Positions 54,137 through 64,000 of a stretch of DNA of 64,000 bases are shown piece by piece (within the stretch, counting starts at the first letter, position 1; each line of letters opens with the position of its first letter). The position numbers and the translations under genes are program-made. The DNA is from Gyromitra esculenta (Eukaryota > Ascomycota > Pezizomycetes > Pezizales > Discinaceae), in the NCBI GenBank assembly GCA_038503075.1, contig JBCAML010000016.1, positions 1,364,001-1,428,000 of the forward strand, written 5' to 3'. The notes under the pieces are model-generated. The model was given only the letters and a program-made list of their open reading frames with translations, had not been told where the DNA came from and ran no database searches.

Positions 54137-55190
54137 CGTGTACTACATCCGATGTCGGTCCTTTGCTATAATTGCCGTGGAAGAAATTATATCATCCAAA
54201 GTCAGACTCACTAGGTTCCAATTAGCCCTGGCATCGAAATAGAAGCAGCATCTCTGGGAGCTAGACTTGCTTGGGGGAAGGGAGAATTACTAACCTACTA
54301 AAAATGGTTATCAATGTTAGTGATGTTTTGTGGCTCGGTATTCTGCATATCGGTCCTCTCTCTGCATATATTTTATAGGCATAAGCCTCGCATTTGGAAC
54401 CTTAGGTTTCTCTACTTCTTTTTCAAATTCCTTGAAAGCATCTAAGGCTGCCGTAACATAGTATTGGTGAGGAGATCTGGCTGGACAAGGGGTTACTTCG
54501 ATTTCGCGACTGGGTCCTCGCCGCAAAGCTAACCTGCGACTATAACAATGAACCGGTTATGGCATAGCATTCACGAGTGAGAGACTTTAGGGTGGAGGGC
54601 GCATCAGTGTATGAGCCACAGATGCCATGAAGCACTCTTGCGACTCCTGCTGTAGATATGAGAAACCAGTGATGCCACCAATAACTGAAATCGCATCCAT
54701 AAAGGCGGCTGCTGTATTTTCCTTAAGTTGGGTTTAGAAATGGTAGGCAGGGCCACGAGTTTCTGCTTAAGTTGCGTTGTCATGTTCCACAAGGCTGTAG
54801 CTCTCTGTGGGCGAGGAGAACGGACCGCACATTTCTAGTGGCTGGTTATAATTCTTTGATTTATTTCGCCATAGGCTAGTGTCGAGGTAGATATTTGATC
54901 TGTTGTCGAGGCTAAGCCAGAACACGCGCATTCGGAAACAGGCTGAGGTTGAGGAGCGATCTACTGAAGTCGGCTGAAAGAAACCGAACCTCTCAAAGTT
55001 GATTTTGAGAGCTAGCTACACAATGCGAAAACGAGTTCAATAAACGCTTATTCAAAAATACTACCCGGCGAAGTGTCGTACATAAATGACAATTCATAGT
55101 AGTGTCCATTGAGTGCTCTGAGAAATCACGTACCTTTAACCCCGCCCCACTGTGTGTAGCGTTATGAAATCCTTACACATGACTATAGAA

Positions 55191-55654
55191 CAGTGTGGTC
55201 CACGAGGCGCCTCGAGGCGAGCGGATGAGTATGCCTCGAGGCCGCTCGTACATTTGAAGGCCTGCCTCGAGCAGCTCGAGCACATGGGGGGGCTGCCTCG
55301 AGTCGGCTCGAGGTGGCTCGATAAACTTGAGATATATACTAAAAAAGTTTGTATTAAAAAATAAAGAAAAGAGCCACTAGCTAGGATATTATAAAGTCAC
55401 GCTGTTTCGCTAGAAACATCCCCCAAACTATAGCTATTTTCTTTCCACCAATCATGCCTAGTAACGGTCCTGGAACATACAGGCTCGTCTAAACAACAAT
55501 CAACTTATGATTTAGCTTGAATGCTCGAGCGGCTCGAGGCGAGCAGCTACACATGCCTCGAGGCACCCGTGCTCGTGAGCTCCCAACCTCGTACTGGCTC
55601 GAGTCGAGGCCTCGAGGCGAGGCCTCGAGCGGCCATGCCTCGTGGACCACACTG
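55191..55654. mobile_element. 464-bp non-autonomous hAT element (MITE)
   Basis: Perfect 18-bp terminal inverted repeats CAGTGTGGTCCACGAGGC (55191-55208) and its complement (55637-55654) are flanked by a perfect 8-bp duplication CTATAGAA (55183-55190 and 55655-55662). CAGTG termini with 8-bp duplications define the hAT superfamily. Both subterminal regions (about 150 bp each) are packed with CTCGAG palindromes, some twelve in all, mostly as GCCTCGAGGC. The AT-rich centre has no coding potential. The perfect duplication and TIRs indicate a recent insertion. Confidence 0.92.
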
Positions 55655-57892
55655 CTATAGAATATTGCAAAGGGTAGATGGGGCTGAAAATTGATGATCG
55701 AAGTGTTTCGGATACCATGAATTATTATATATAACTTGGGGGCGGTCATAAATTGGGGGAGGATTAAAAAAACTCTGTTGGTATATATGTGGGAAATGCC
55801 TTGACGAGCGTGCTAGATAAACCTATCTATATATATGTACATGTAGTGATGCGATAAATCTTAGACAAGATAATATAAATGATTTCATTGGAGGAATGGG
55901 GTTTTGGTGCGCTGCCGTTATCTTTATTTGCTAGGTGCACTATTCTACCCTGGGAGGACTACCTGGCATATATTTTACGGCTATAACTCTCTCATCTCTA
56001 CGATTACTAACTAACCACAAGAAAATCTCGCTTCCGCCTACAGAGTTGTCAAACTTCATCCGATATTTACTATCTCTAGAGAAAATTTTCGAATTTCCAA
56101 ACCACCGGTTTCTAGAGGAGAGGAGAAAGATGGATTAATCGGCACTACCTGCCACCAGTCATAGGTGGATTGAAAAAACTCAACTCCAACTCCTCTAGAA
56201 ATATCTTGTAGGATTGTGACCACACATAGCTGGTACTGGAAACTCCGTCCTCTTTTAGACGAAATTCCTCAATCGAAATCTCTAAGATGAGGACCAAGAA
56301 GTTGCTGTTTTCAGTTGAATCCAATGTTGGACTATTCGTATCTATGGTCTAGTATATACAAGTTACATTGTTAGTGCTAGGATGATTAGAACAGTCAGGC
56401 GTGTAGGCAGATGTAGCCTATTGGGATTCTTGGGTTTAAAGGGAGAAGATAGTGTCTAACACTGTATTAGTCTATCCTAGAGAGCTTAGTGAAGGAGATT
56501 CTCATCTAATGTAATGAAAGTGACAAGATAATTGGAGATGTTAGAGCGGATGGGATGCTCATTCTTACCGTTCTATTCATACGACTGGAGGAAAAAGCAT
56601 AAATTCATTTACATAATCGTATTGGCGTTGAAATATCTGAATTATCACATGTATCTTGACAAATTCTAACACCGCTCCTTCACCAGAATTCTCTCTAAAT
56701 TATTAGGAATACATGTATTCTCATATATATGATAATATTCTTACTCTCCCATACAACAGGCTCTTGTTGTATTCCTACAGAAAGTCCAGTGAAGAAGGGC
56801 TTAGGGCGATTGATGATGCGCAACAAGGTAAGATGAATTAGCCATTTCGTCATAAGCCCCATGTAGTAATGTGAAATGCTCGTTGATTATAGCAACGAAG
56901 TTGGTGAGACGGGATGAATAATCCGACTATCATGCAGTGCTTTTCACAGGGAAACCCCTGACAAAAAGGGAATGGGTAAGATCGATTACCGATAAGAAAG
57001 CTTAACTTGGCGCTGCATCGCCATCTGATAGCGATAAGATAGCGCACATCTCCGGGCCCCTGAGCACAGACACCACTTACAACAATCGATTGTTTTAGCA
57101 TTTCGACGATCACAAGAGCAGGGAATTTTTTTTTTCCTTTCCTACTCCCGGTTTCGTTTTTGGAGATTCCCGCGGGAGCTCCTCCTCTCACCGTCGTCAA
57201 CCTGCGGTGTGACCTCAGCCCGCAGGCTATGGCGTTAGGGTGGGGTTTGGCAGAACTCTGTTCTGTGATTTTTTGCTGTCAACGGAAATTGGGAAAAGTT
57301 TGTCGATGATCAATTGAAGATTTCGAGGGCAGCGATGACCTCAAATGCAGACATGATTTCGTAGAGCGCATCTGTGCCACGTTCAACCGGCCATTGACTA
57401 ACGGCAAGAGCCAAACTTGCATTCATCGGTGAGAGCAGAACTCTGCCATTCCCGTAAGAGGAATGGCGATGGAATAGTAGAGAGAATCTCAATGGCTTGC
57501 AGGACGGCTTGAAGGATTGGCAAAGTGTGGCTAAATTATTTGAGGATTAGAAGTGTCAAAGAGACCTCCACTCTTTCGCTTCTTTTCCCGGGCTGGCTGC
57601 TACGATATTGGTGGGGCTCCTTTGCGGGAAAGGAAGAGAGAAAAAAAAAATAGTTGCAGGGACGACTCACAACCACCCCCGCGAAAATCTAGTCCTCGGC
57701 CACTCCCCCAAGACAGAAAAGGCATTGCCCTTTCAATTGCTCCTCTCCTCCTCTTCTCGCTTTCCATTCCGTCTTCCTCCACTCACTGCTCTTACTTCAA
57801 TTGCGCTTCATCCGTTAGCAGCAATCAGTATCTGCTCCTCCTCTCCTCTCCTCTCCTCAATTAACTTCTAAATACATCCCAACTCTGCAGCA

Positions 57893-60800
57893 ATGGCCTT
57901 GGCTCACCGCCTCGCCCTGCGCTCCTTGCGTCAGGGCGTGACGTCGTGTGCGAAACCCTCTCGCTCCATTTCGTCACTGTCTAGACTTCTCTCTACACCC
58001 CATACTGCAACTTCCACTCCCCAAACCGCGCTGAAAAGCAGCCAGGGATGGAAATCAATTCAACAAGCCCGTACTTTTTCCTCGTCATCAAAATTGCGAG
58101 AGACACAAACGGCACCGTCTGCACAGGCATACCTAGCCTCCGGTGCCATTGCGGGTGGTAGGGACCTAGTAGATGTTACCAAAGTTCTGGTTATCGGGAG
58201 TGGGGGGTTGAGTATTGGGCAGGCAGGAGAATTTGACTATTCTGGTAGGTACTGTTGTTTGCGTACAAAATCAAATTTTAGCCCAATTGCACGCTTGATG
58301 AGTCACAAGATCGCACTTGCTAACAAGAATCCTTCACACAGGCTCACAAGCGCTCAAGGCTCTCAAGGAGGCTGGCAAGAAGTCTATCTTGATTAATCCT
58401 AATATTGCTACTATCCAGACATCTCACATCCTTGCCGATGAGGTTTACTACGTCCCAGTCACCCCCGAATACGTCGCGCACGTTATTGAGCGAGAAAGGC
58501 CAGATGGTATTCTTCTCACTTTCGGTGGGCAGACTGCTCTCAATATCGGTGTCAAGATGGACAAGATGGGTGTCTTCGATCGGATGGGAGTCAAGGTTTT
58601 GGGAACCCCAATTAAGACTCTGGAGACCAGTGAAGACAGAGATTTGTTTGCTAAGGCATTGAATGGTATTTTACACACTCCTGGATTATAATACCCTAGC
58701 ACGCTGGGAAACGATGATTTTTTTTCTAATACCACGCCACAGAAATCGACATCCCAATTGCCGAATCTATCGCAGTAGAGAGCGTTGATGAGGCCTTGGT
58801 AGCAGCTGATAAAATTGGATACCCAATCATTGTCCGTTCTGCATATGCGCTCGGAGGTCTTGGCTCTGGCTTTGCAAACAACAAGGAAGAGCTTCACGAC
58901 CTCTCTGCGCGCTCCCTCTCACTTTCCCCTCAGATCCTTGTTGAGAAATCTCTGAAGGGCTGGAAGGAGGTTGAGTATGAGGTTGTTCGTGATGCGGCCA
59001 ACAACTGTATTACCGTGTGTAATATGGAGAACTTTGACCCCCTAGGTATTCACACTGGTGACTCCATTGTCGTAGCTCCTTCCCAGACATTGAGCGACGA
59101 GGAGTACCACATGTTGCGTTCTGCGGCGATCAAGATTGTCAGGCACTTGGGAGTTGTTGGTGAATGTAACGTGCAGTACGCTCTCCAGCCAGATGGCCTA
59201 GATTACAGGGTTATCGAGGTCAACGCTCGTCTTTCCCGATCCTCCGCACTGGCTTCAAAGGCTACCGGTTACCCTCTTGCTTATACTGCCGCTAAGATTG
59301 CTCTTGGCCACACCCTTCCGGAACTGCCAAACGCTGTTACCAAGACTACCACTGCTAACTTTGAGCCCTCGCTCGATTATATTGTCACAAAGATTCCTCG
59401 ATGGGACTTGAGCAAGTTTGCACATGTCAAGCGTGACATTGGTTCTTCAATGAAGTCTGTTGGTGAAGTTATGGCTATTGGTCGTACCTTTGAAGAATCC
59501 ATTCAGAAGGCTATTCGCCAGGTCGATCCTCAGTACCTTGGATTTCAAGGAGGGGTTTTCGAAGACCTTGATGATACCCTTCGCAACCCTACCGATCGCC
59601 GATGGCTCGCTGTTGGCCAGGCCATGCTTCACGAAGGCTACTCTGTTGACAAGTTGCACGATATGACCAAGATTGACAAGTGGTTCTTGTACAAACTTCA
59701 GAACATTGTTGACAAATATAAGGAGCTTGAGGAAGTTGGTTCGCTGTTCGGTATCACCAGGGATCTTATGAGCTCAGCCAAGAAGATGGGATTTTCAGAT
59801 AAGCAGATCGCGAAGTGCGTTGGCTCGACTGAGGATGAAGTCAGATCCCGCAGAAAGAGATTCGGCATTACGCCATTTGTAAAGAAGATCGATACTCTGG
59901 CTGCTGAGTTCCCGGCTGATACTAACTACCTTTACACTACTTACAATGCTTCTGAACACGACGTTAAGTTCGACGAGCATGGTATTGTTATCTTAGGATC
60001 TGGTGTCTACAGGATTGGATCTTCGGTCGAGTTCGATTGGTGTGCTGTGTCCTGCACGGTTGCACTCAGAGAGATGGGCAAGAAGACTATCATGATCAAC
60101 TACAACCCTGAAACTTACTCCACCGATTTTGATACCGCCGACAAGCTCTACTTCGAGGAGCTTAGCTACGAGCGTGTCATGGATATCTACGAACTTGAGC
60201 AAGCCGCCGGTGTTGTTGTTTCTGTTGGTGGTCAACTTCCGCAGAACATTGCCCTCAAGCTCCAGGAGAACAATGCCAAGGTCCTTGGAACCAACCCAGA
60301 GGACATTGACAAGGCCGAGGATCGTCACAAGTTCTCTCAGATCCTCGATAGCATTGGTGTTGATCAACCCGCTTGGAAGGAGCTTACTAGCATTGAGGCT
60401 GCCCGAGAATTCGCCGACACCGTTGGTTACCCCGTCCTCGTTCGACCATCCTATGTCCTCTCCGGTGCTGCTATGAGCGTCATCCGCGATGAGCAAGAAC
60501 TTGAGCAGAAGCTTCTCAATGCTTCTAATGTCTCTCCTGATCACCCAGTCGTCATCACCAAGTTCATAGAAGGCGCTATGGAAATCGACGTTGATGGCGT
60601 CGCCTCTGGCGGCAAGCTCATCATTCACGCCGTCTCCGAGCATGTTGAAGCTGCTGGTGTCCACTCCGGTGATGCAACTCTGATTCTCCCACCTGTCACC
60701 CTTGATCAAAACACCATGGACCGTGTCAAGGAGATCGCCCAGAAAGTAGCCAAGGCATGGAACATTAACGGACCGTTCAACATGCAGATCATCAAAGCTG

Positions 60801-61642
60801 AGGAGGGCGACAAGGTCGCACTCAAGGTTATCGAATGCAATCTCCGTGCCTCTCGATCATTCCCATTTGTGTCAAAGGTTCTCGGAACCAACTTCATTGA
60901 CGTCGCAACTAAGGCTCTCATCGGCAAGGACGTCCCCGAGCCAACTGATCTCATGGCTGTCAAACGCAACTACATCGCAACTAAGGTGCCACAGTTCTCA
61001 TGGACTCGTCTCGCTGGTGCTGATCCCTTCCTCGGCGTCGAAATGGCCTCGACTGGTGAACTCGCATGTTTCGGAAAGGATCTCATCGAGTCTTATTGGG
61101 CCAGCATTCAGTCCACTATGAACTTCTCGGTCCCCCAACCTGGATCCGGCCTGCTTTTCGGTGGCAACGTTGAGAAGAAGGAGCTAGCTTCGATTGTTGG
61201 GCTGCTCGCGCCAATGGGCTATAAGCTGTATGCAGTAAGCAAGAAGATCAAGGAACATCTTGAGAAGAGCTCAGAGGGTGTTAAGGTCGAAGTTATTGAG
61301 TTCCCAAAGACGGATAAGAGGAAGTTGAGGGAGGTGTTCCAGAAATACGACATCAGTGGAGTTTTCAACCTTGCGAATGACAGAGCGAAGACTCTGATAG
61401 ATGAGGACTATGTCATGAGGAGGAATGCGGTGGATTTCAATGTACCATTGTTTATGGAGCCTAAGGTATACCCCATTATGTCTTATTACCGTGATTATGA
61501 GTTTCCAGAAAAATTGACTAATTTTTAATAGACTGCATTGCTGTTCGCTCGATGCCTGAAGGAGAAACTTCCGCTGAAGGAGGGTATCATGCCCGGTGAA
61601 GTCAAGAGATGGAGCGAGTTTATTGGCGGAAAGCCACTGTAG
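57893..61642 (+). CDS. CPA2: Carbamoyl-phosphate synthase, arginine-specific, large subunit, 1169 aa, four exons
   Basis: Exons are 57893-58244, 58342-58665, 58743-61465 and 61532-61642; introns of 97, 77 and 66 bp keep the frame (1170 codons). Residues about 1-75 are a Ser/Arg-rich mitochondrial presequence. The synthase follows as two homologous halves, each starting with a nucleotide-binding loop ([21 protein letters not shown]; then [18 protein letters not shown]) and an ATP-grasp fold ([31 protein letters not shown]; then [33 protein letters not shown]). An MGS-like C-terminal domain ends the protein. It makes carbamoyl phosphate from bicarbonate, ATP and glutamine-derived ammonia for arginine synthesis, with the separate small subunit. 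The lack of fused aspartate transcarbamylase and the presequence separate it from the pyrimidine enzyme. Confidence 0.95.
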
Positions 61643-63701
61643 AGAACCGTAGCATGGAGATGCAGGGGATTTCAAAAAAAAGTCTGGGTTCGGGTCATTG
61701 ATATTTGCGTTTTTCTTCTTTCTCTTCTCTTCTTTTCTTCCTTTATGTTTTTACTACGTTATATCATCTCCCTCTTTTTTTCTTCATTCTTCATTCTCCT
61801 TTTGCGGGGATAGTTAGCTCCAAGGCTCAGTTTCCTCTATTTGTGTAACGGCGGGATATACGAGGAGCATGAATTTTTTTTTTTTAAATCCCCTTCTTCC
61901 TACCTTTTTTTATGATGACCACTGGCTTCTCTTGCGTAACGGTGTGTAAATCTTTTGCGTAAAACTTGGCTTTGGTTTTTTTTTTTAGTTAATTGGTCAA
62001 TATCAAAAGTTTGGAAGGTTTTTATTTTTTTTCGTGGAGAGGAAAAAAATGCTCTTATCGAGTGATATATTATGACTATGACGATGAGGTGTTGGTCCTG
62101 AGTGGGGGGTGATCGCGTGAGTGGGACATCATCGGGCGGGTAGGTAGGGTTGGTTTTTGACCCTTCCTTTTTTGTTCTTTTGTAGGGATTGCTGTCTGCT
62201 TTACCGTTGTGTTCATACAAAAACAAAAACAGCTGGGCACGCCGAGTGATAGTGCATGATTTCTTAGCCCAGGCTTGAGTATCAGGTGGTTCTGGGCATG
62301 TAGTTTGTTTTCGTGTCATGCTTGCGGCTAAGACGTTAGAGGAACGTAAGTGTAGTTTATGCTATCAACCACCCCTACAGCTACAAAGAACCAGTCACTT
62401 CTCGTGGTACTATACAGTCACTGCAGAGATCTAACGTTGGATGCGTGAATGATATATCTATCTATCTAACTATCTCTGTATCTCCCTTTTCCTCAGGACC
62501 CTCGTATTGAAATGCTTTAAGTCTCATCGCAACTCGTGATTTGAGTGATTTCGAGCCGGCAATGAGCATCGTCGACGCATATACGCCTTAAGATGCAAAA
62601 GATACCGCTGTCAGAGCACGTTCCTCGAATGAGGAGAATCAAACTCTAGAGGAAGAGGTAGTCAGAAGTTCAGATCTCCACAAGTTATCCGATTTGTACA
62701 CCAACTTTCGATTGTCTCCAATGTCTACGGACGAATAAAAGACCGCCCGACTCACACCAAGCGAGCTTGAGCTTATGATACCGACATCCCAGCAAATTCG
62801 CAGGATGGGATTTGTAGCTTTAGATAGCAACTTTTAGTACGAGATGATTAGTAATGCACCATTATCTGACATTGTTGTTTCAAGCCCTATAGTATCCTGG
62901 TGGATGCTATGAAAGAGAAGTTGAGAGTAGCTGAAATATTATCCCCTTCGACTTGATACCTTTCGTTAATTTTGAAACTCTACTTCCATTTCTCTTTTTT
63001 TATTTTGTCAGAATCGCTTACGTTTGAGCATTGTTATCCGACCTAATACCCGACTAGGACACTGAGCAGGTAAACAATTCGAGAATACCGGGAGATGTTC
63101 TGCATAACATCAGAGAGCACGGTGTAATTGAGCACTTATCTCATGCTGGCCGATATCCGGCTGCTAGCCTAAGCGTGCTGATGTTAGACACTGCTGCTGC
63201 GAATGTTTGCTAGGCGTCACGGATACCGAGAACCTTCAATCGCTATGTGCGCGAATAGAATCAAGTCGGGTATGAGACTAGTTTGATGGAGGAGTGCGTC
63301 AGTCATACAGAACCTATTTCCTTACCGCTATTTAGTCTCTATATGTTATGAAGTTGCTTAATGAAGTTTTTATGAAGTTTTTATGGTTTCAATGTGCATG
63401 AACCCTTCACCCATTATCATATATAATTGAGGGGTTGGGGGTATTGGTATAGATATTAAAACCATTTACAAACGCAACCATGGCGTGAACAACAGAAAAA
63501 AAGAAATGAGAAAAAAAAAAGGAAAAACGATGCGGTCGAGATAGAGTTAGCGAGTGATAAACCATGGCGCGTAAACCCGGTCAACGTACCCGAAACCGCC
63601 TAATCCTGCCAAATGCTAAAAGGGGCAACGGTTTTTCCAGCTCAGCTTGCATCAAACTCCCCCCCTAAAATCCCACCGTTGCTACAATAAAAAGACGCTC
63701 A
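61643..63701. other. Intergenic, 2.1 kb
   Basis: 3' flank of CPA2 with long T-runs and pyrimidine tracts, a TATC-type microsatellite near 62455-62480, and AT-rich DNA. Frames on the minus strand at 61900-62319 and 62639-62830 are not supported. Confidence 0.5.
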
Positions 63702-64000
63702 CTACGACACCAGATTCTCAATAAACACCACCGAACTTTCCCTAATTTCATAAATGTTCCCGGTACCCTCTCCAGTGCCTCGTGCGGCGACCGCACCCTT
63801 AACGGCCTCCCACCAGTCTGGGACTATCAAAGAGCACTGGAACGATCTCCCAGCTTCCATGGTCTTGACGCCAGCCAGATCTCTCACTTCTACACCTTTA
63901 CCGCCATCTCCTTCGCCTGGGCCGAAGACAGATGATGTGGAAGAGTTCCCTGGGCTGCTGGAAGCTCTCTTCTCTAGTACTCCAACGACACTACCGGAGC
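63702..64000 (-). CDS. C-terminal end of an unidentified protein (partial)
   Basis: On the minus strand the frame is open from the window edge to a TAG at 63702-63704, giving the last 98 or so residues. It begins with a Gly/Ser-rich stretch (SSPGNSSTSS), then VEVRDLAGVKTME, a Trp-rich SLIVPDWWEAVKGAV, and ends with a strand-like SSVVFIENLVS. No family is recognised, and the upstream part lies outside the window. Confidence 0.55.
   Translation of the reverse strand, partial: SGSVVGVLEKRASSSPGNSSTSSVFGPGEGDGGKGVEVRDLAGVKTMEAGRSFQCSLIVPDWWEAVKGAVAARGTGEGTGNIYEIRESSVVFIENLVS

Larger units (their letters stand above)
53493..57892. other. Gene-poor intergenic region, 4.4 kb, with hAT MITE and weak ORFs
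   Basis: Includes the hAT-type MITE at 55191-55654, a 151-codon minus-strand frame at 53681-54136, a 69-codon minus-strand frame at 54317-54526, and two TACATGTA palindromes (55838-55845, 56710-56717). A CT-rich stretch (about 57828-57858) lies just before the CPA2 start, a common feature of strong fungal promoters. Confidence 0.5.

Noticed and set aside
59993..60709. 238-codon minus-strand frame
   Set aside because: Antisense of the second half of CPA2; no independent support.
1..64000. CRISPR array, bacterial operon or phage features
   Set aside because: No regular direct-repeat/spacer array, no ribosome-binding-site pattern and no prokaryotic gene layout; splicing and retroelements show a fungal genome.

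Overview
This 64 kb window looks like a piece of a filamentous ascomycete chromosome. Genes are mostly interrupted by 51-100 bp GT-AG introns with GTNNGT-type donors. The recognisable orthologues are fungal in form: a stand-alone mitochondrial arginine-specific carbamoyl-phosphate synthase large subunit, Mex67, Erv46 and an Env7/STK16-type kinase. The retroelements are chromodomain Ty3/Gypsy elements of the Tf1/sushi kind. Long gene-poor, AT-rich stretches with transposon debris would suit a repeat-rich Pezizomycete, but that placement is inference.

Left end (1-9.3 kb): two nested Ty3/Gypsy elements. Element 1 (977-6836, + strand) is full length with open gag and pol. It inserted into the pol gene of element 2 (- strand, from the left edge to 9270) and left a 5-bp ATCTC duplication. 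Both elements share a gag-pol junction made of a TTTAAAC heptamer, an immediate TAG, a 7-nt spacer and a 7-bp hairpin. Two of its base pairs differ between the elements in a compensatory way. Both also carry a 9-nt complementarity between the start of R and the primer site, the arrangement of self-priming elements.

Gene-bearing part (10.5-51 kb): a hypothetical protein; a coiled-coil protein divergent from a large PPR-like protein; a GPATCH11-like G-patch protein; an intron-containing tRNA-Ile(UAU); a SAM methyltransferase; an Env7-like kinase; an 839-residue low-complexity RPSRSKTP-repeat protein; a PWWP chromatin protein; a PAP2_3 membrane protein; a two-exon orphan; an F-box/ankyrin protein; a putative divergent deaminase-fold protein; and Erv46 divergent from Mex67.

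Right end (51-64 kb): about 7 kb of gene-poor DNA holding a clean hAT-type MITE (18-bp TIRs, 8-bp duplication) and one or two weak orphan genes. CPA2 (57.9-61.6 kb) follows, then the 3' end of an unidentified minus-strand gene that runs off the edge.

Other mobile DNA: a 106-bp TA-flanked MITE in the 22-26 kb gap, and a short poly(A) retroposon in two copies, one with a perfect 17-bp target duplication. A palindromic octamer TACATGTA occurs at least 14 times, always outside genes. I found no single system linking neighbouring genes. The window reads as ordinary housekeeping genes dispersed among mobile DNA, and the most distinctive biology is in the retroelements and the orphan genes.
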